From assembly GCA_022572905.1 (NCBI GenBank), contig JACZUZ010000082.1:1-7592 (forward strand): a stretch of 7,592 bases of DNA, read 5' to 3'. Position 1 is the first letter of the stretch. The number at the start of each line of letters is the position of its first letter. The position numbers and the translations under genes were made by a program. This document shows, piece by piece, positions 1 to 6,177 of the stretch. Source of the DNA: Candidatus Zixiibacteriota bacterium. GTDB taxonomy: Bacteria; Zixibacteria; MSB-5A5; GN15; JACZUZ01. The notes beneath the pieces were generated by a model. That model searched no databases. It was not told the origin of the DNA and was given only the letters and a program-made list of their open reading frames with translations.

Positions 1-254
1 ATCCCGTCCATCGCCTCCGTTGCACAGCTAACCATGAGTTTCGGGAATTTTTCGATCTCCACATAACAAATACGACAGGCGCCGACCGACTTGAGCTTGG
101 GGTGCCAGCAGAATGTAGGAACCTTTATGTCGGCCATCTGGCAAGCATCGAGTACAGTTCTACCCTTAGTGACTGTAACCTCCAGTCCATCTATGGTCAG
201 CGCTACTGTGTTAACCGTCTTGGGCGGCGCTTCTTTTACTTTGGTAACCTGCAT
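1..254 (-). CDS. nuoG: NADH-quinone oxidoreductase subunit G, N-terminal fragment (cut by window edge)
   Basis: This is the first 84 codons of NuoG, the large iron-sulfur subunit of the NADH-oxidising arm of complex I, which passes electrons from the flavin subunit towards the quinone site. The visible part is a plant-type ferredoxin domain. Its four cysteines C49, C60, C63 and C77 are spaced 10, 2 and 13 residues apart, the spacing I recall for the mitochondrial 75-kDa subunit, and they would ligate cluster N1b. The text around them (TFCWHP, GACRICYVEI) is canonical. A stretch of about 15 residues rich in Lys and Pro precedes the ferredoxin fold. The ATG at 254 is the first usable start: an upstream ATG in the 23-base gap after nuoF is followed at once by TAA. 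No strong ribosome binding site is visible, so translation may rely on coupling to nuoF. The His-ligated N5 cluster and the molybdopterin-like domain lie beyond the window. Confidence 0.95.
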   Translation of the reverse strand, partial: MQVTKVKEAPPKTVNTVALTIDGLEVTVTKGRTVLDACQMADIKVPTFCWHPKLKSVGACRICYVEIEKFPKLMVSCATEAMDG

Positions 255-277
255 TTCTAAAATAATTTACATGTCGC

Positions 278-1564
278 TCATGCGAACGAAAATTGCTCCA
301 TTTCAATTTTCTTTTTTCCCTTAATGTGTTTTTCAAAGTCGCCGCGAAATTTTTGCAGAACAGAGATAATTGGCATCACCGCGGCATCACCCAGCGGACA
401 AATCGTGCGCCCTAGAATATTGTCGCAGACATCGGCGATTTTATCGAGGTCCCCCTCCTTGCCATCCCCGCGTAGAATTCGCTCAATCATCATAGTCAGC
501 CATTTCGTGCCTTCACGACAGGGCGTGCATTTTCCGCACGACTCATGCTTAAAAAACTTGATAAGCTTATATGTAACCCAGGCGATGTCAGTGCGCTCAT
601 CCATAACTATCACCGCGCCGGAGCCAAGCATCGAACCCGCCTCCGCCATCGCCTCGAAATCAAGAGGGGTATCAACTTGATCCGCCGACAGGAACGGGCA
701 TGAAGCGCCACCGGGAATCACAGCCTTGAGCTTGTTACCATCTTTGATCCCTCCACCGAGTTCGTTTATCAAGTACGAAAGCGGAGTGCCCAATTCGACT
801 TCATAGTTGCCGGGACGGTTTACATGTCCGGTCAATGAGAAGAGTTTTGTTCCCGGCGATTTCTCTGTGCCAATTTTTTTGTGCCATTCGCCGCCGCGAT
901 TGATAATATGCGGCACACATGCGAGAGTTTCGACATTGTTTACGATTGTAGGACAACCATAGAGGCCTTCAATGGCGGGAAATGGCGGTCGCATAGACGA
1001 CATCCCCCGTTCTCCGGCTAGAGAATTGATCAGGGCTGTTTCCTCGCCGCAAATGTAGGCGCCGCCGCCAGTATAGACGATCATCTCCAAGTCATAGCCG
1101 GTTCCATAGATATTTTTTCCCAGATGTCCGGCTTTGTAAGCGTCTTCGACTGCTTTCTCCACAATGGCTATTGAGTAATCAAATTCCCCGCGTATGTAGA
1201 CGAACGCCAGATGTGAACCGATAGCGAATGAACCTATGGCCATTCCTTCAATCATGGCATGCGGGTCGCGCTCAAGCAACACGCGATCTTTGCAAGTGCC
1301 CGGCTCCGACTCGTCGGCGTTGCAAATAAGGTAGCGCGGTTTTGGAGAGTCTTTCGGTACAAAACTCCATTTGACGCCCGTCGGAAATCCGGCCCCGCCT
1401 CTGCCGCGCAGTCCGGAGGTTTTCACCTCGGCAATCACCTCGTCCGGTTTCATTGAGGTAAGCGCCTTACGCCAGGCTATGTAGCCTCTACGCGATTCAT
1501 AGCCCTTTACCGTGTGCTGATCGGGCTCGTCTATGTTTCTAAATAGAAGTTTATATTCGGCCAA
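278..1564 (-). CDS. nuoF: NADH-quinone oxidoreductase subunit F (NADH-binding, FMN and 4Fe-4S)
   Basis: NuoF is the entry point of complex I: it binds NADH, takes a hydride onto FMN and passes electrons to cluster N3. At 428 residues it is of normal length. Seen in order: the glycine-rich nucleotide loop GRGGAGFPTG (54-63), NADESEPGT (82-90), the GEET motif (173-176), PPFPA (193-197), and SCGKCTPC (342-349) with C343, C346, C349 and distant C389 as the N3 ligands. As I recall Thermus Nqo1, these residues align with a constant offset of 10, including the Phe residues that hold the adenine (F60, F68, F195). The start is TTG at 1564: no ATG or GTG lies in frame between it and the upstream stop, and residues before Met38 (GYESRRGYIAWRKAL) match the family, so starting later would remove conserved sequence. 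A GTGAG lies 6 bases upstream. The loop before PPFPA is atypical (see findings). Confidence 0.97.
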   Translation of the reverse strand: MAEYKLLFRNIDEPDQHTVKGYESRRGYIAWRKALTSMKPDEVIAEVKTSGLRGRGGAGFPTGVKWSFVPKDSPKPRYLICNADESEPGTCKDRVLLERDPHAMIEGMAIGSFAIGSHLAFVYIRGEFDYSIAIVEKAVEDAYKAGHLGKNIYGTGYDLEMIVYTGGGAYICGEETALINSLAGERGMSSMRPPFPAIEGLYGCPTIVNNVETLACVPHIINRGGEWHKKIGTEKSPGTKLFSLTGHVNRPGNYEVELGTPLSYLINELGGGIKDGNKLKAVIPGGASCPFLSADQVDTPLDFEAMAEAGSMLGSGAVIVMDERTDIAWVTYKLIKFFKHESCGKCTPCREGTKWLTMMIERILRGDGKEGDLDKIADVCDNILGRTICPLGDAAVMPIISVLQKFRGDFEKHIKGKKKIEMEQFSFA

Positions 1565-1624
1565 TTTTAACTCACATTCGTCATCATTATTACTTCAAAA
1601 CACTGTCGCAGAGCCAGCGCAACT

Positions 1625-2173
1625 TCACTCTTTGCTTTTCAGCTCCTCGAGAAGTTTATCTACTTTCGCCGGTGTAAGATTTTCATAGTAGCGATCATTC
1701 ACCTGCATCATCGGAGCGGCGCTACATCCAGCCAGACATTCCGCGGTTCCCAAGGTAAAAAGATTGTCCTCTGTTGTTTCGCCGCGTTTGATCCCGAGTT
1801 TCATTTCCAGATACTTTATCATTGCGTCCGCGCCGCAGAGCGCACAGGAAATATTGTCGCACACCATAATCAGATACTTGCCGCGCGGTTTTTTTGGAAA
1901 AAGAGTGTAGAATGACGCGGCCTCGGCGATTTGCGAAACCGGAATTTCAGTGATTTCGGAAATCTCTTCGTAAACCTCCGCGCTCAGATATCCAAGCTGG
2001 CGATTCGCCACAGTTATTGCCGGAAGAATGGCCGAACGACGGATAGGAAAGCGAACCATCTGCTTTTGAATCTCCGCCACCGATTCGGCGTTGAGGATTT
2101 TTACTCTCACTTCGGGGGCGCCGGGAGCTTTGATTCTGGGCTTGCCCGGAATGTGAGTTAGTTGCGTCTTCAT
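1625..2173 (-). CDS. nuoE: NADH-quinone oxidoreductase subunit E (2Fe-2S, thioredoxin-like)
   Basis: NuoE is the 24-kDa-type subunit that sits against NuoF and carries the off-path 2Fe-2S cluster N1a. The 182-residue protein has an N-terminal helical part (about 30-95, containing the conserved IAEAASFYTLF stretch) and a C-terminal thioredoxin-like fold. The ligands are C105 and C110 (C-x4-C) and C146 and C150 (C-x3-C, in GTAECLAGCSAAPMM). A fifth cysteine, C113, lies three residues after C110, at a place where other members usually carry Arg, Asn or Ile. About 25 residues at the N-terminus, rich in Lys and Pro, precede the fold. The ATG at 2173 follows the nuoD stop by 5 bases. A GAGGTGG inside the last codons of nuoD, about 13 bases upstream, may serve as a distant ribosome binding site. 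A 60-base gap separates it from nuoF. Confidence 0.95.
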   Translation of the reverse strand: MKTQLTHIPGKPRIKAPGAPEVRVKILNAESVAEIQKQMVRFPIRRSAILPAITVANRQLGYLSAEVYEEISEITEIPVSQIAEAASFYTLFPKKPRGKYLIMVCDNISCALCGADAMIKYLEMKLGIKRGETTEDNLFTLGTAECLAGCSAAPMMQVNDRYYENLTPAKVDKLLEELKSKE

Positions 2174-2178
2174 ATTCG

Positions 2179-3414
2179 TTATCTATCCACCTCGCCCAAC
2201 ACAATATCTATCGAGCCAATTGTCGCTACCACGTCGGCGACAAGATGTCCTTTTACCATTTCCCCCAAAGCAGAGAGGTTTACAAACGATGGCGGCCGTA
2301 CGCGGACGCGATTGGGAATATTGGAGCCGTCGGAATCGATGAAGTATCCCATTTCGCCTTTGCCTGATTCAATAGGAACATAAACAGATCCTTCAGGAAC
2401 TTTGAAACCGTCGGTGATTATTTTGAAATGGTAAATCATTGCCTCCATTTTCGTCAATACGTCCTGTTTGGGAGGCAAGACCACACCCGGCACATGCGCG
2501 CGAAAGGGACCTTCGGGAAGTCCGTCGATAGCCTGGGCCACTATGTGCAGCGACTGGCGCATTTCTTCAATACGCACCTGATAACGGCTGTAAACATCGC
2601 CGTTCTGGCCAACTGGAATCTCGAAATCAAACTTGTCGTAATCTGAGTATGGAAACGCCTTGCGCACATCATAATCAATACCGCTCCCGCGCAATGAAGG
2701 GCCGCTCAATCCGAGTTTGATTGCGTCTTGGGCCGAGACCTTGGCGATATCAATGGTGCGCATCTGAAAGATACGATTATTGGTGAGTAAATCCTCGTAT
2801 TCTTTAATTCGATCATGAAGCGTGCGAATGAACTTTCGAACAGTTTTGTCGAATCCCTTGGGTACATCATCCATCAAGCCGCCAATACGAAAATAAGTCG
2901 CCATCATTCGCTGGCCGGAAACCATCTCATACATATCAAGTACGAGTTCGCGCTCGCGGAAGGCATAGAGAAAAACAGACATAGCGCCAAGGTCCAGAGC
3001 GTGCGTCCCCAGCCAAACCAAGTGTGAGTTGATTCGTGTCAGCTCGGTCATAAGAACGCGAATCCATTTCACGCGATCCGGAATCGCGTCTTCAATATCA
3101 AGCAATTTTTCAACGGACAAACAAAAACCAAGATTATTCGACATGGGCGACATATAATCGATCCGGTCGGTCATAGGAATCGACTTGTAGTAAAGCTTGG
3201 TTTCCATCTCCTTTTCAATACCGGTGTGAAGGTATCCGATTTCGGGAGTGCATTTGACTACAGTTTCGCCATCCAACTCCAGCTCCAAACGCAAGACCCC
3301 GTGAGTTGAGGGATGTTGTGGCCCCATGCTCAGTGTCATAGTGCGTTTGCCGCTTCCACCGGCTTGCTCTTGAGCGATTTCGTAGAGCGGACGTATATTA
3401 GATGTGGTGTTCAT
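2179..3414 (-). CDS. nuoD: NADH-quinone oxidoreductase subunit D (49-kDa type, quinone site)
   Basis: NuoD is the 49-kDa-type subunit, related to the large subunit of NiFe hydrogenases; with NuoB it forms the quinone-reduction cavity at the membrane interface. The 411-residue length is normal for an unfused NuoD. Diagnostic stretches are GPQHPSTHGVLR (31-42), EIGYLHTGIEK (58-68), RGSGIDYDVRKA (about 242-253), PSFVNLSAL near the C-terminus and the standard ending GEVDR. His38 and Tyr87, the residues expected to bind the quinone headgroup, are present at the same numbers I recall for Thermus Nqo4, and the acidic partner of the His is D141. The ATG at 3414 gives about 25 residues before the conserved core, as in Thermus. 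No clear ribosome binding site precedes it, and Met26 or Met30 are less likely alternatives. The gap to nuoC is 54 bases; the gap to nuoE is 5. Confidence 0.97.
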   Translation of the reverse strand: MNTTSNIRPLYEIAQEQAGGSGKRTMTLSMGPQHPSTHGVLRLELELDGETVVKCTPEIGYLHTGIEKEMETKLYYKSIPMTDRIDYMSPMSNNLGFCLSVEKLLDIEDAIPDRVKWIRVLMTELTRINSHLVWLGTHALDLGAMSVFLYAFRERELVLDMYEMVSGQRMMATYFRIGGLMDDVPKGFDKTVRKFIRTLHDRIKEYEDLLTNNRIFQMRTIDIAKVSAQDAIKLGLSGPSLRGSGIDYDVRKAFPYSDYDKFDFEIPVGQNGDVYSRYQVRIEEMRQSLHIVAQAIDGLPEGPFRAHVPGVVLPPKQDVLTKMEAMIYHFKIITDGFKVPEGSVYVPIESGKGEMGYFIDSDGSNIPNRVRVRPPSFVNLSALGEMVKGHLVADVVATIGSIDIVLGEVDR

Positions 3415-3468
3415 TGAAAATAGAATTTAAGTATCGACCCGTAGCTTTAGGAAATTACAGCCCCGCTC

Positions 3469-3999
3469 CTAGTGGAATGGATTATCCGGCACAACTTCGA
3501 TTGGATCGTCTTTGGTGTGCGTAAAATGTTGAATTTCGTACTTGATTCCGAAGTCTTTGCGCAGCGGATGTCCTTCCAGGTCATCGGCTGTAACAATTTT
3601 CGTCAGATTAGGATGTCCCTTGAACTCGATTCCCATCATGTCCCAAACCTCTCGCTCCAACCAGTTGGCGCAGGGCCACTCGTTGCAGAGAGTAGGAATT
3701 TTCTGCGCTTCGGCGGAAACTCTTATTCGCACAAACATGCGGAATGAGTTGGGGATTGAGACAATGTTGTAAACGACTTCATAGCGCTCGTTGGTTTTGG
3801 CCTTCTTTCGGAGATGATCCACCGAACATATATCCGCCAGATAATCAAATCGCAGAGATTTTTCATCGCGAAGAGCTGTCAGAATTTTGACAATACTATC
3901 GGGATGAACATAAAAAGAGAGTTGTCCGCGATGGACATATTCGGATACGATCTCGGCAGAGAATCGCCCGCGCATGAATTCTCGAACTCGTTCTTCCAA
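3469..3999 (-). CDS. nuoC: NADH-quinone oxidoreductase subunit C (30-kDa type)
   Basis: NuoC is the 30-kDa-type structural subunit of the peripheral arm; it packs against NuoD and carries no cofactor. The family signature is clear at 114-131 (LEREVWDMMGIEFKGHPN), followed by the conserved DDLEGHPLRKDFG (about 139-151). An earlier FDYLADICSVD stretch (51-61) is also typical. The gene is separate from nuoD, unlike the nuoCD fusion of E. coli. The longest reading frame starts with TTG at 3999, only two codons after an in-frame TAA; the only other good option is ATG at 3975 (Met9, 168 residues). I favour TTG because it keeps the N-terminal amphipathic helix EERVREFMRGRF, which other members have before the first strand. 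The ribosome binding site evidence is weak for both starts (a GAGA lies upstream of each). The gap to nuoB is 22 bases. Confidence 0.95.
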   Translation of the reverse strand: MEERVREFMRGRFSAEIVSEYVHRGQLSFYVHPDSIVKILTALRDEKSLRFDYLADICSVDHLRKKAKTNERYEVVYNIVSIPNSFRMFVRIRVSAEAQKIPTLCNEWPCANWLEREVWDMMGIEFKGHPNLTKIVTADDLEGHPLRKDFGIKYEIQHFTHTKDDPIEVVPDNPFH

Positions 4000-4021
4000 C
4001 TCTTATTCTCGTTAATAAGGT

Positions 4022-4531
4022 CTAGTTTGCCGCTTCGCCGGTTTTTCTCGGAGCTGGTTTGTCTTTCAGCGACTCGGATTCGATTTGTTTGTGCAGTTTT
4101 AGTATCCCTTCGATTAATTGTTCGGGACGCGGCGGACAACCCGGAACATAAATATCGACCGGAACCACTCGATCTACGCCCTGCACAATCGCGTAGTTGT
4201 TAAATATCCCTCCGCAGGATGCGCAAGCTCCCATCGAAATCACCCACTTGGGATTAGGCATTTGGTCATAAAGACGACGCAGAACCGGAGCCATTTTGTT
4301 AGAAACTCTGCCCGCTACAATCATCAAATCAGCTTGCCGGGGCGACGCGCGAAAAACTTCCATGCCAAAACGACTCATGTCAAACCGCGACGCAAAAGTG
4401 GACATCATTTCAATAGCGCAACACGCCAACCCGAATCCCAAAGGCCACATAGATCTCTTGCGAGCCCAGTTGACCATTGCATCGACAGTGGTCAACGCTA
4501 TACCATCGGGAATTTTTTCTTCTAGTCCCAT
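4022..4531 (-). CDS. nuoB: NADH-quinone oxidoreductase subunit B (cluster N2)
   Basis: NuoB is the PSST-type subunit that binds the terminal 4Fe-4S cluster N2, the direct electron donor to the quinone; it is related to the small subunit of NiFe hydrogenases. All four expected ligands are visible: the tandem pair C37-C38 ([11 protein letters not shown]), C103 (MGACASCGG) and C132 ([10 protein letters not shown]). The 169-residue length is normal. The last 20 residues form a charged, poorly conserved tail. The ATG at 4531 lies inside the 3' end of nuoA, a 10-base overlap that suggests coupled translation and equal dosage. It is served by the best ribosome binding site of the nuo genes here, an AGGAG 7 bases upstream. 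The next gene, nuoC, starts 22 bases after its stop. Confidence 0.97.
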   Translation of the reverse strand: MGLEEKIPDGIALTTVDAMVNWARKRSMWPLGFGLACCAIEMMSTFASRFDMSRFGMEVFRASPRQADLMIVAGRVSNKMAPVLRRLYDQMPNPKWVISMGACASCGGIFNNYAIVQGVDRVVPVDIYVPGCPPRPEQLIEGILKLHKQIESESLKDKPAPRKTGEAAN

Positions 4532-4884
4532 TTAAGAGCTCCTTTACCAAGCACGTAAAAATATCCCGTTAACAAAATCACGACAAACACCAGCATTTCA
4601 AAAAAACCAAACATACCCAGTTCATCGAAAATGACCGCCCAGGGATAGAGGAAAACTACTTCTATGTCAAAGATGATAAAAAGTATCGCCACCATATAGA
4701 ATTTAACCGGAACGGGGTCTCTGGTGTCTCCCACCGGATCAACTCCGCATTCGTATGGGGAGCTTTTGACGGCGCTTTTGGTACGTTTTCCCAAGGCGAC
4801 AGAAATAAGTATCATTACGGAACCCAAAAGCGTGGCCGCAATTAAGAGCGCCAGAATCGGAAAAAATGTTGCGTATTTATCCAT
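4522..4884 (-). CDS. nuoA: NADH-quinone oxidoreductase subunit A (membrane)
   Basis: NuoA (ND3 type) is a small membrane subunit at the junction of the peripheral and membrane arms, near the quinone channel. The 120-residue protein has three predicted transmembrane helices at about 8-31, 62-84 and 92-113. The loop between the first two holds the family motif PYECGVDP (43-50), with C46 matching the conserved loop cysteine whose exposure changes between active and resting states in mitochondrial complex I. The second helix carries the conserved acidic pair D73 and E75 ([13 protein letters not shown]). It is the first gene of the operon. The ATG at 4884 is the only reasonable start, with a weak GAG about 8 bases upstream. 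Its end overlaps nuoB by 10 bases. Confidence 0.96.
   Translation of the reverse strand: MDKYATFFPILALLIAATLLGSVMILISVALGKRTKSAVKSSPYECGVDPVGDTRDPVPVKFYMVAILFIIFDIEVVFLYPWAVIFDELGMFGFFEMLVFVVILLTGYFYVLGKGALKWD
4539..4543 (-). promoter_or_regulatory. Strong ribosome binding site of nuoB within nuoA
   Basis: Reading the minus strand, AAAGGAGCTC ends a few bases before the nuoB ATG. The AGGAG core leaves 7 bases to the start codon, which is close to ideal. It lies inside the coding end of nuoA, so it decides the nuoB start and could allow nuoB to be re-initiated after nuoA translation. Confidence 0.75.
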
Positions 4885-4938
4885 ATATTTTACTCAAATA
4901 TTTAACTCAAAAACGTCCTCTAAGTACAAGAGCAGAGG

Positions 4939-4966
4939 TCACCGGGGGGACACATCCGCTCACCGG
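4939..4966. repeat. Pair of TCACCGG direct repeats, 21 bases apart
   Basis: The 7-base word TCACCGG occurs at 4939-4945 and again at 4960-4966 on the plus strand, start to start 21 bases, which is two turns of the helix. The pair lies just downstream of the putative -10 of the nuo promoter, covering the expected transcription start and the early leader. The spacing on one face of the DNA suggests a possible operator, but two 7-base copies could also arise by chance. Confidence 0.35.
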
Positions 4967-4968
4967 TA

Positions 4969-4997
4969 AACATACTCCGTTCAAAAGATTCAGTCAA
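4969..4997 (-). promoter_or_regulatory. Putative sigma70-type promoter of the nuo operon
   Basis: On the minus strand, TTGACT (4997-4992; 5 of 6 matches to TTGACA) is followed after exactly 17 bases by TATGTT (4974-4969; 4 of 6 matches to TATAAT). Transcription would begin near 4962, giving a leader of about 78 bases before the nuoA ATG. The position, in the only sizeable gap of the window and directed at nuoA, supports it. It assumes that the host's main sigma factor uses the common consensus, which is not known here. Confidence 0.5.
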
Positions 4998-5004
4998 GAT
5001 GACT

Positions 5005-5022
5005 TTGTGAAATCTGTAACAA
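5005..5022. promoter_or_regulatory. Crp/Fnr-like imperfect palindrome upstream of the nuo promoter
   Basis: The plus strand reads TTGTGA, six bases, then TAACAA. The arms are inverted copies with one mismatch. The core TGTGA-N6-TAACA differs by one base from the classical Crp half-site pair TGTGA-N6-TCACA. It lies 7 bases upstream of the putative -35 element, centred near position -51 from the predicted start. A regulator of this family would make sense for a respiratory operon, but the match is short and no regulator gene is in the window. Confidence 0.25.
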
Positions 5023-5121
5023 GTAAACGCTGAGGTTTGGAAACTCTGTCGGGCGGCTTTGAGAGGAAAAATTGGCTCCTAATCGCTTACGCGCCCATAT
5101 AACGGATTCCGAAAAACGCGC

Positions 5122-6177
5122 TTAAACGCCTATCCGTATATGATTAGAGAAAATCCAGCCCTTTGGCCCCTGATAAACCTCCACTCGATAAACTCCGGAA
5201 CTGGAAGGGGAAAAGCTGAGATTTTTCGAGCGCGTGGTGAGGATGTTTGCGCCATTATGGAAAAGCCGGATCTCGCCGGCGCGTGGAAGGGCGACTTCCA
5301 GGTAGCAGCCCTCGGGCGAGGAAATTGACCCTCCACAGATCGCCGTTTCTGATCCGCGAACAGCCCGAAAGATAAAACCTCCTGCGGCGCCCCAGCGTCG
5401 ATTGGAAACATAGACACGGGCGTCGCGCAGAGCTTCCAATAGCTGGCCTCTGGCAGTGGGATAATCCCGGGAAAGTTGTTCGGTAAGAATTACATGGGTT
5501 TGAAGGGATCGGAAATGGACCTTGTAGGGGAAAATCGTGATGGTTTTGGGACCTAGTTTGTGCTTGTGTGCGTGGGCGTCCACTCCGACGATGCCAACAG
5601 TTTTACGAGAAAGGTTTAGTTCGTCCCAACGCTTGAGCGTGGTGGCGGGCGGGGACGTCATAAATTTTCGAGGAGAAAACAAGAGTTGAGCTTTCCCCAG
5701 CGGCCCGGCGGAGGCCAGCTTCTCCATCCATTCGGACATTTGGTTCCAGATTTCGATCCCGGTAAAGCGCTCGACCGGCCAATCTGTCCAGGGATAGGGC
5801 GGATATTCCCCGTCGCGAGAGCGAACTTCATCGGGATGCGCCAGAAATCCGACCGCGTTATCGGCGACTCCCTTATCTATGTATTCTTGTGGCGTGAGAT
5901 TTTCATCGTAAACTTCGCTTGCGCCAAACAAGAGATAATGGTTCTGATCGGCGGGATCATTATGTTCATAGCCAACTACGACGAGCAAATCGTTGTAAAA
6001 GCGCTCCGCAGACTGGCGCGATTTTAGCGTCATATGATCGGTGAACATAATATAATCCAGTCCGACTTCATTGGCGAAAGCCGCCACTTCGGAGTGGCTC
6101 GAGGCGCCATCGGAATCGGTTGTGTGCATATGAATACAACCGCTTAGATGATAATATCCGAAACTGTCACGAATCAT
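5122..6177 (-). CDS. PHP-domain metal-dependent phosphoesterase with C-terminal beta domain
   Basis: The N-terminal two thirds is a PHP (polymerase and histidinol phosphatase) domain, a barrel that binds two or three metal ions and hydrolyses phosphoesters. Visible metal-ligand motifs are HMHTTDSDG (16-24), TDH (46-48), GYEH (69-72), H80, AHPDE (113-117) and GVDAHAH (198-204). The substrate cannot be told from sequence. Residues about 265-351 form a separate beta-rich tail (GFIFRAVRG to GWIFSNHIRI) like that attached to many stand-alone PHP proteins, with an NGA turn and a GWIFSNHI ending. There is no signal peptide and no DNA polymerase or histidinol phosphatase context, so those roles are unlikely. 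The ATG at 6177 overlaps the stop of the upstream transporter as ATGA, which suggests coupling. No clear intrinsic terminator follows. The fold assignment is firm; the reaction is inference. Confidence 0.88.
   Translation of the reverse strand: MIRDSFGYYHLSGCIHMHTTDSDGASSHSEVAAFANEVGLDYIMFTDHMTLKSRQSAERFYNDLLVVVGYEHNDPADQNHYLLFGASEVYDENLTPQEYIDKGVADNAVGFLAHPDEVRSRDGEYPPYPWTDWPVERFTGIEIWNQMSEWMEKLASAGPLGKAQLLFSPRKFMTSPPATTLKRWDELNLSRKTVGIVGVDAHAHKHKLGPKTITIFPYKVHFRSLQTHVILTEQLSRDYPTARGQLLEALRDARVYVSNRRWGAAGGFIFRAVRGSETAICGGSISSPEGCYLEVALPRAGEIRLFHNGANILTTRSKNLSFSPSSSGVYRVEVYQGPKGWIFSNHIRIGV

Noticed and set aside
3448..3471. Inverted repeat TAGGA and TCCTA in the nuoC-nuoD gap.
   Set aside because: The stem is only 5 pairs with a 14-base loop and no T run; it is likely to be chance.
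3814..4203. Plus-strand open frame of 129 codons opposite nuoC and nuoB.
   Set aside because: It lies antisense to two strongly conserved genes, has no recognisable domain, and is explained by the codon bias of the opposite strand. The same applies to the other plus-strand frames in the window.
4118..4525. Plus-strand open frame of 135 codons opposite nuoB.
   Set aside because: Its composition is low in complexity and rich in Arg, His and Asn, as expected for an antisense shadow of nuoB.
4885..4910. A second promoter-like pair closer to nuoA, TTGAGT with 17 bases to TATATG.
   Set aside because: The -10 would overlap the nuoA start codon, so a transcript from it would lack the start of nuoA. 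The region is simply A/T rich.
4917..4938. Short inverted repeat CCTCT and AGAGG in the nuoA leader.
   Set aside because: It is a 5-base stem with a 12-base loop and no supporting context, so it is not convincing as a regulatory hairpin.
5102..5137. Possible terminator after the PHP gene: ACGGAT and ATCCGT as inverted arms, with a small GCG/CGC hairpin followed by five T residues on the minus strand.
   Set aside because: The small stem has only 3 pairs plus a wobble, the T run is short, and the outer arms enclose 24 bases. This is too weak to call an intrinsic terminator.
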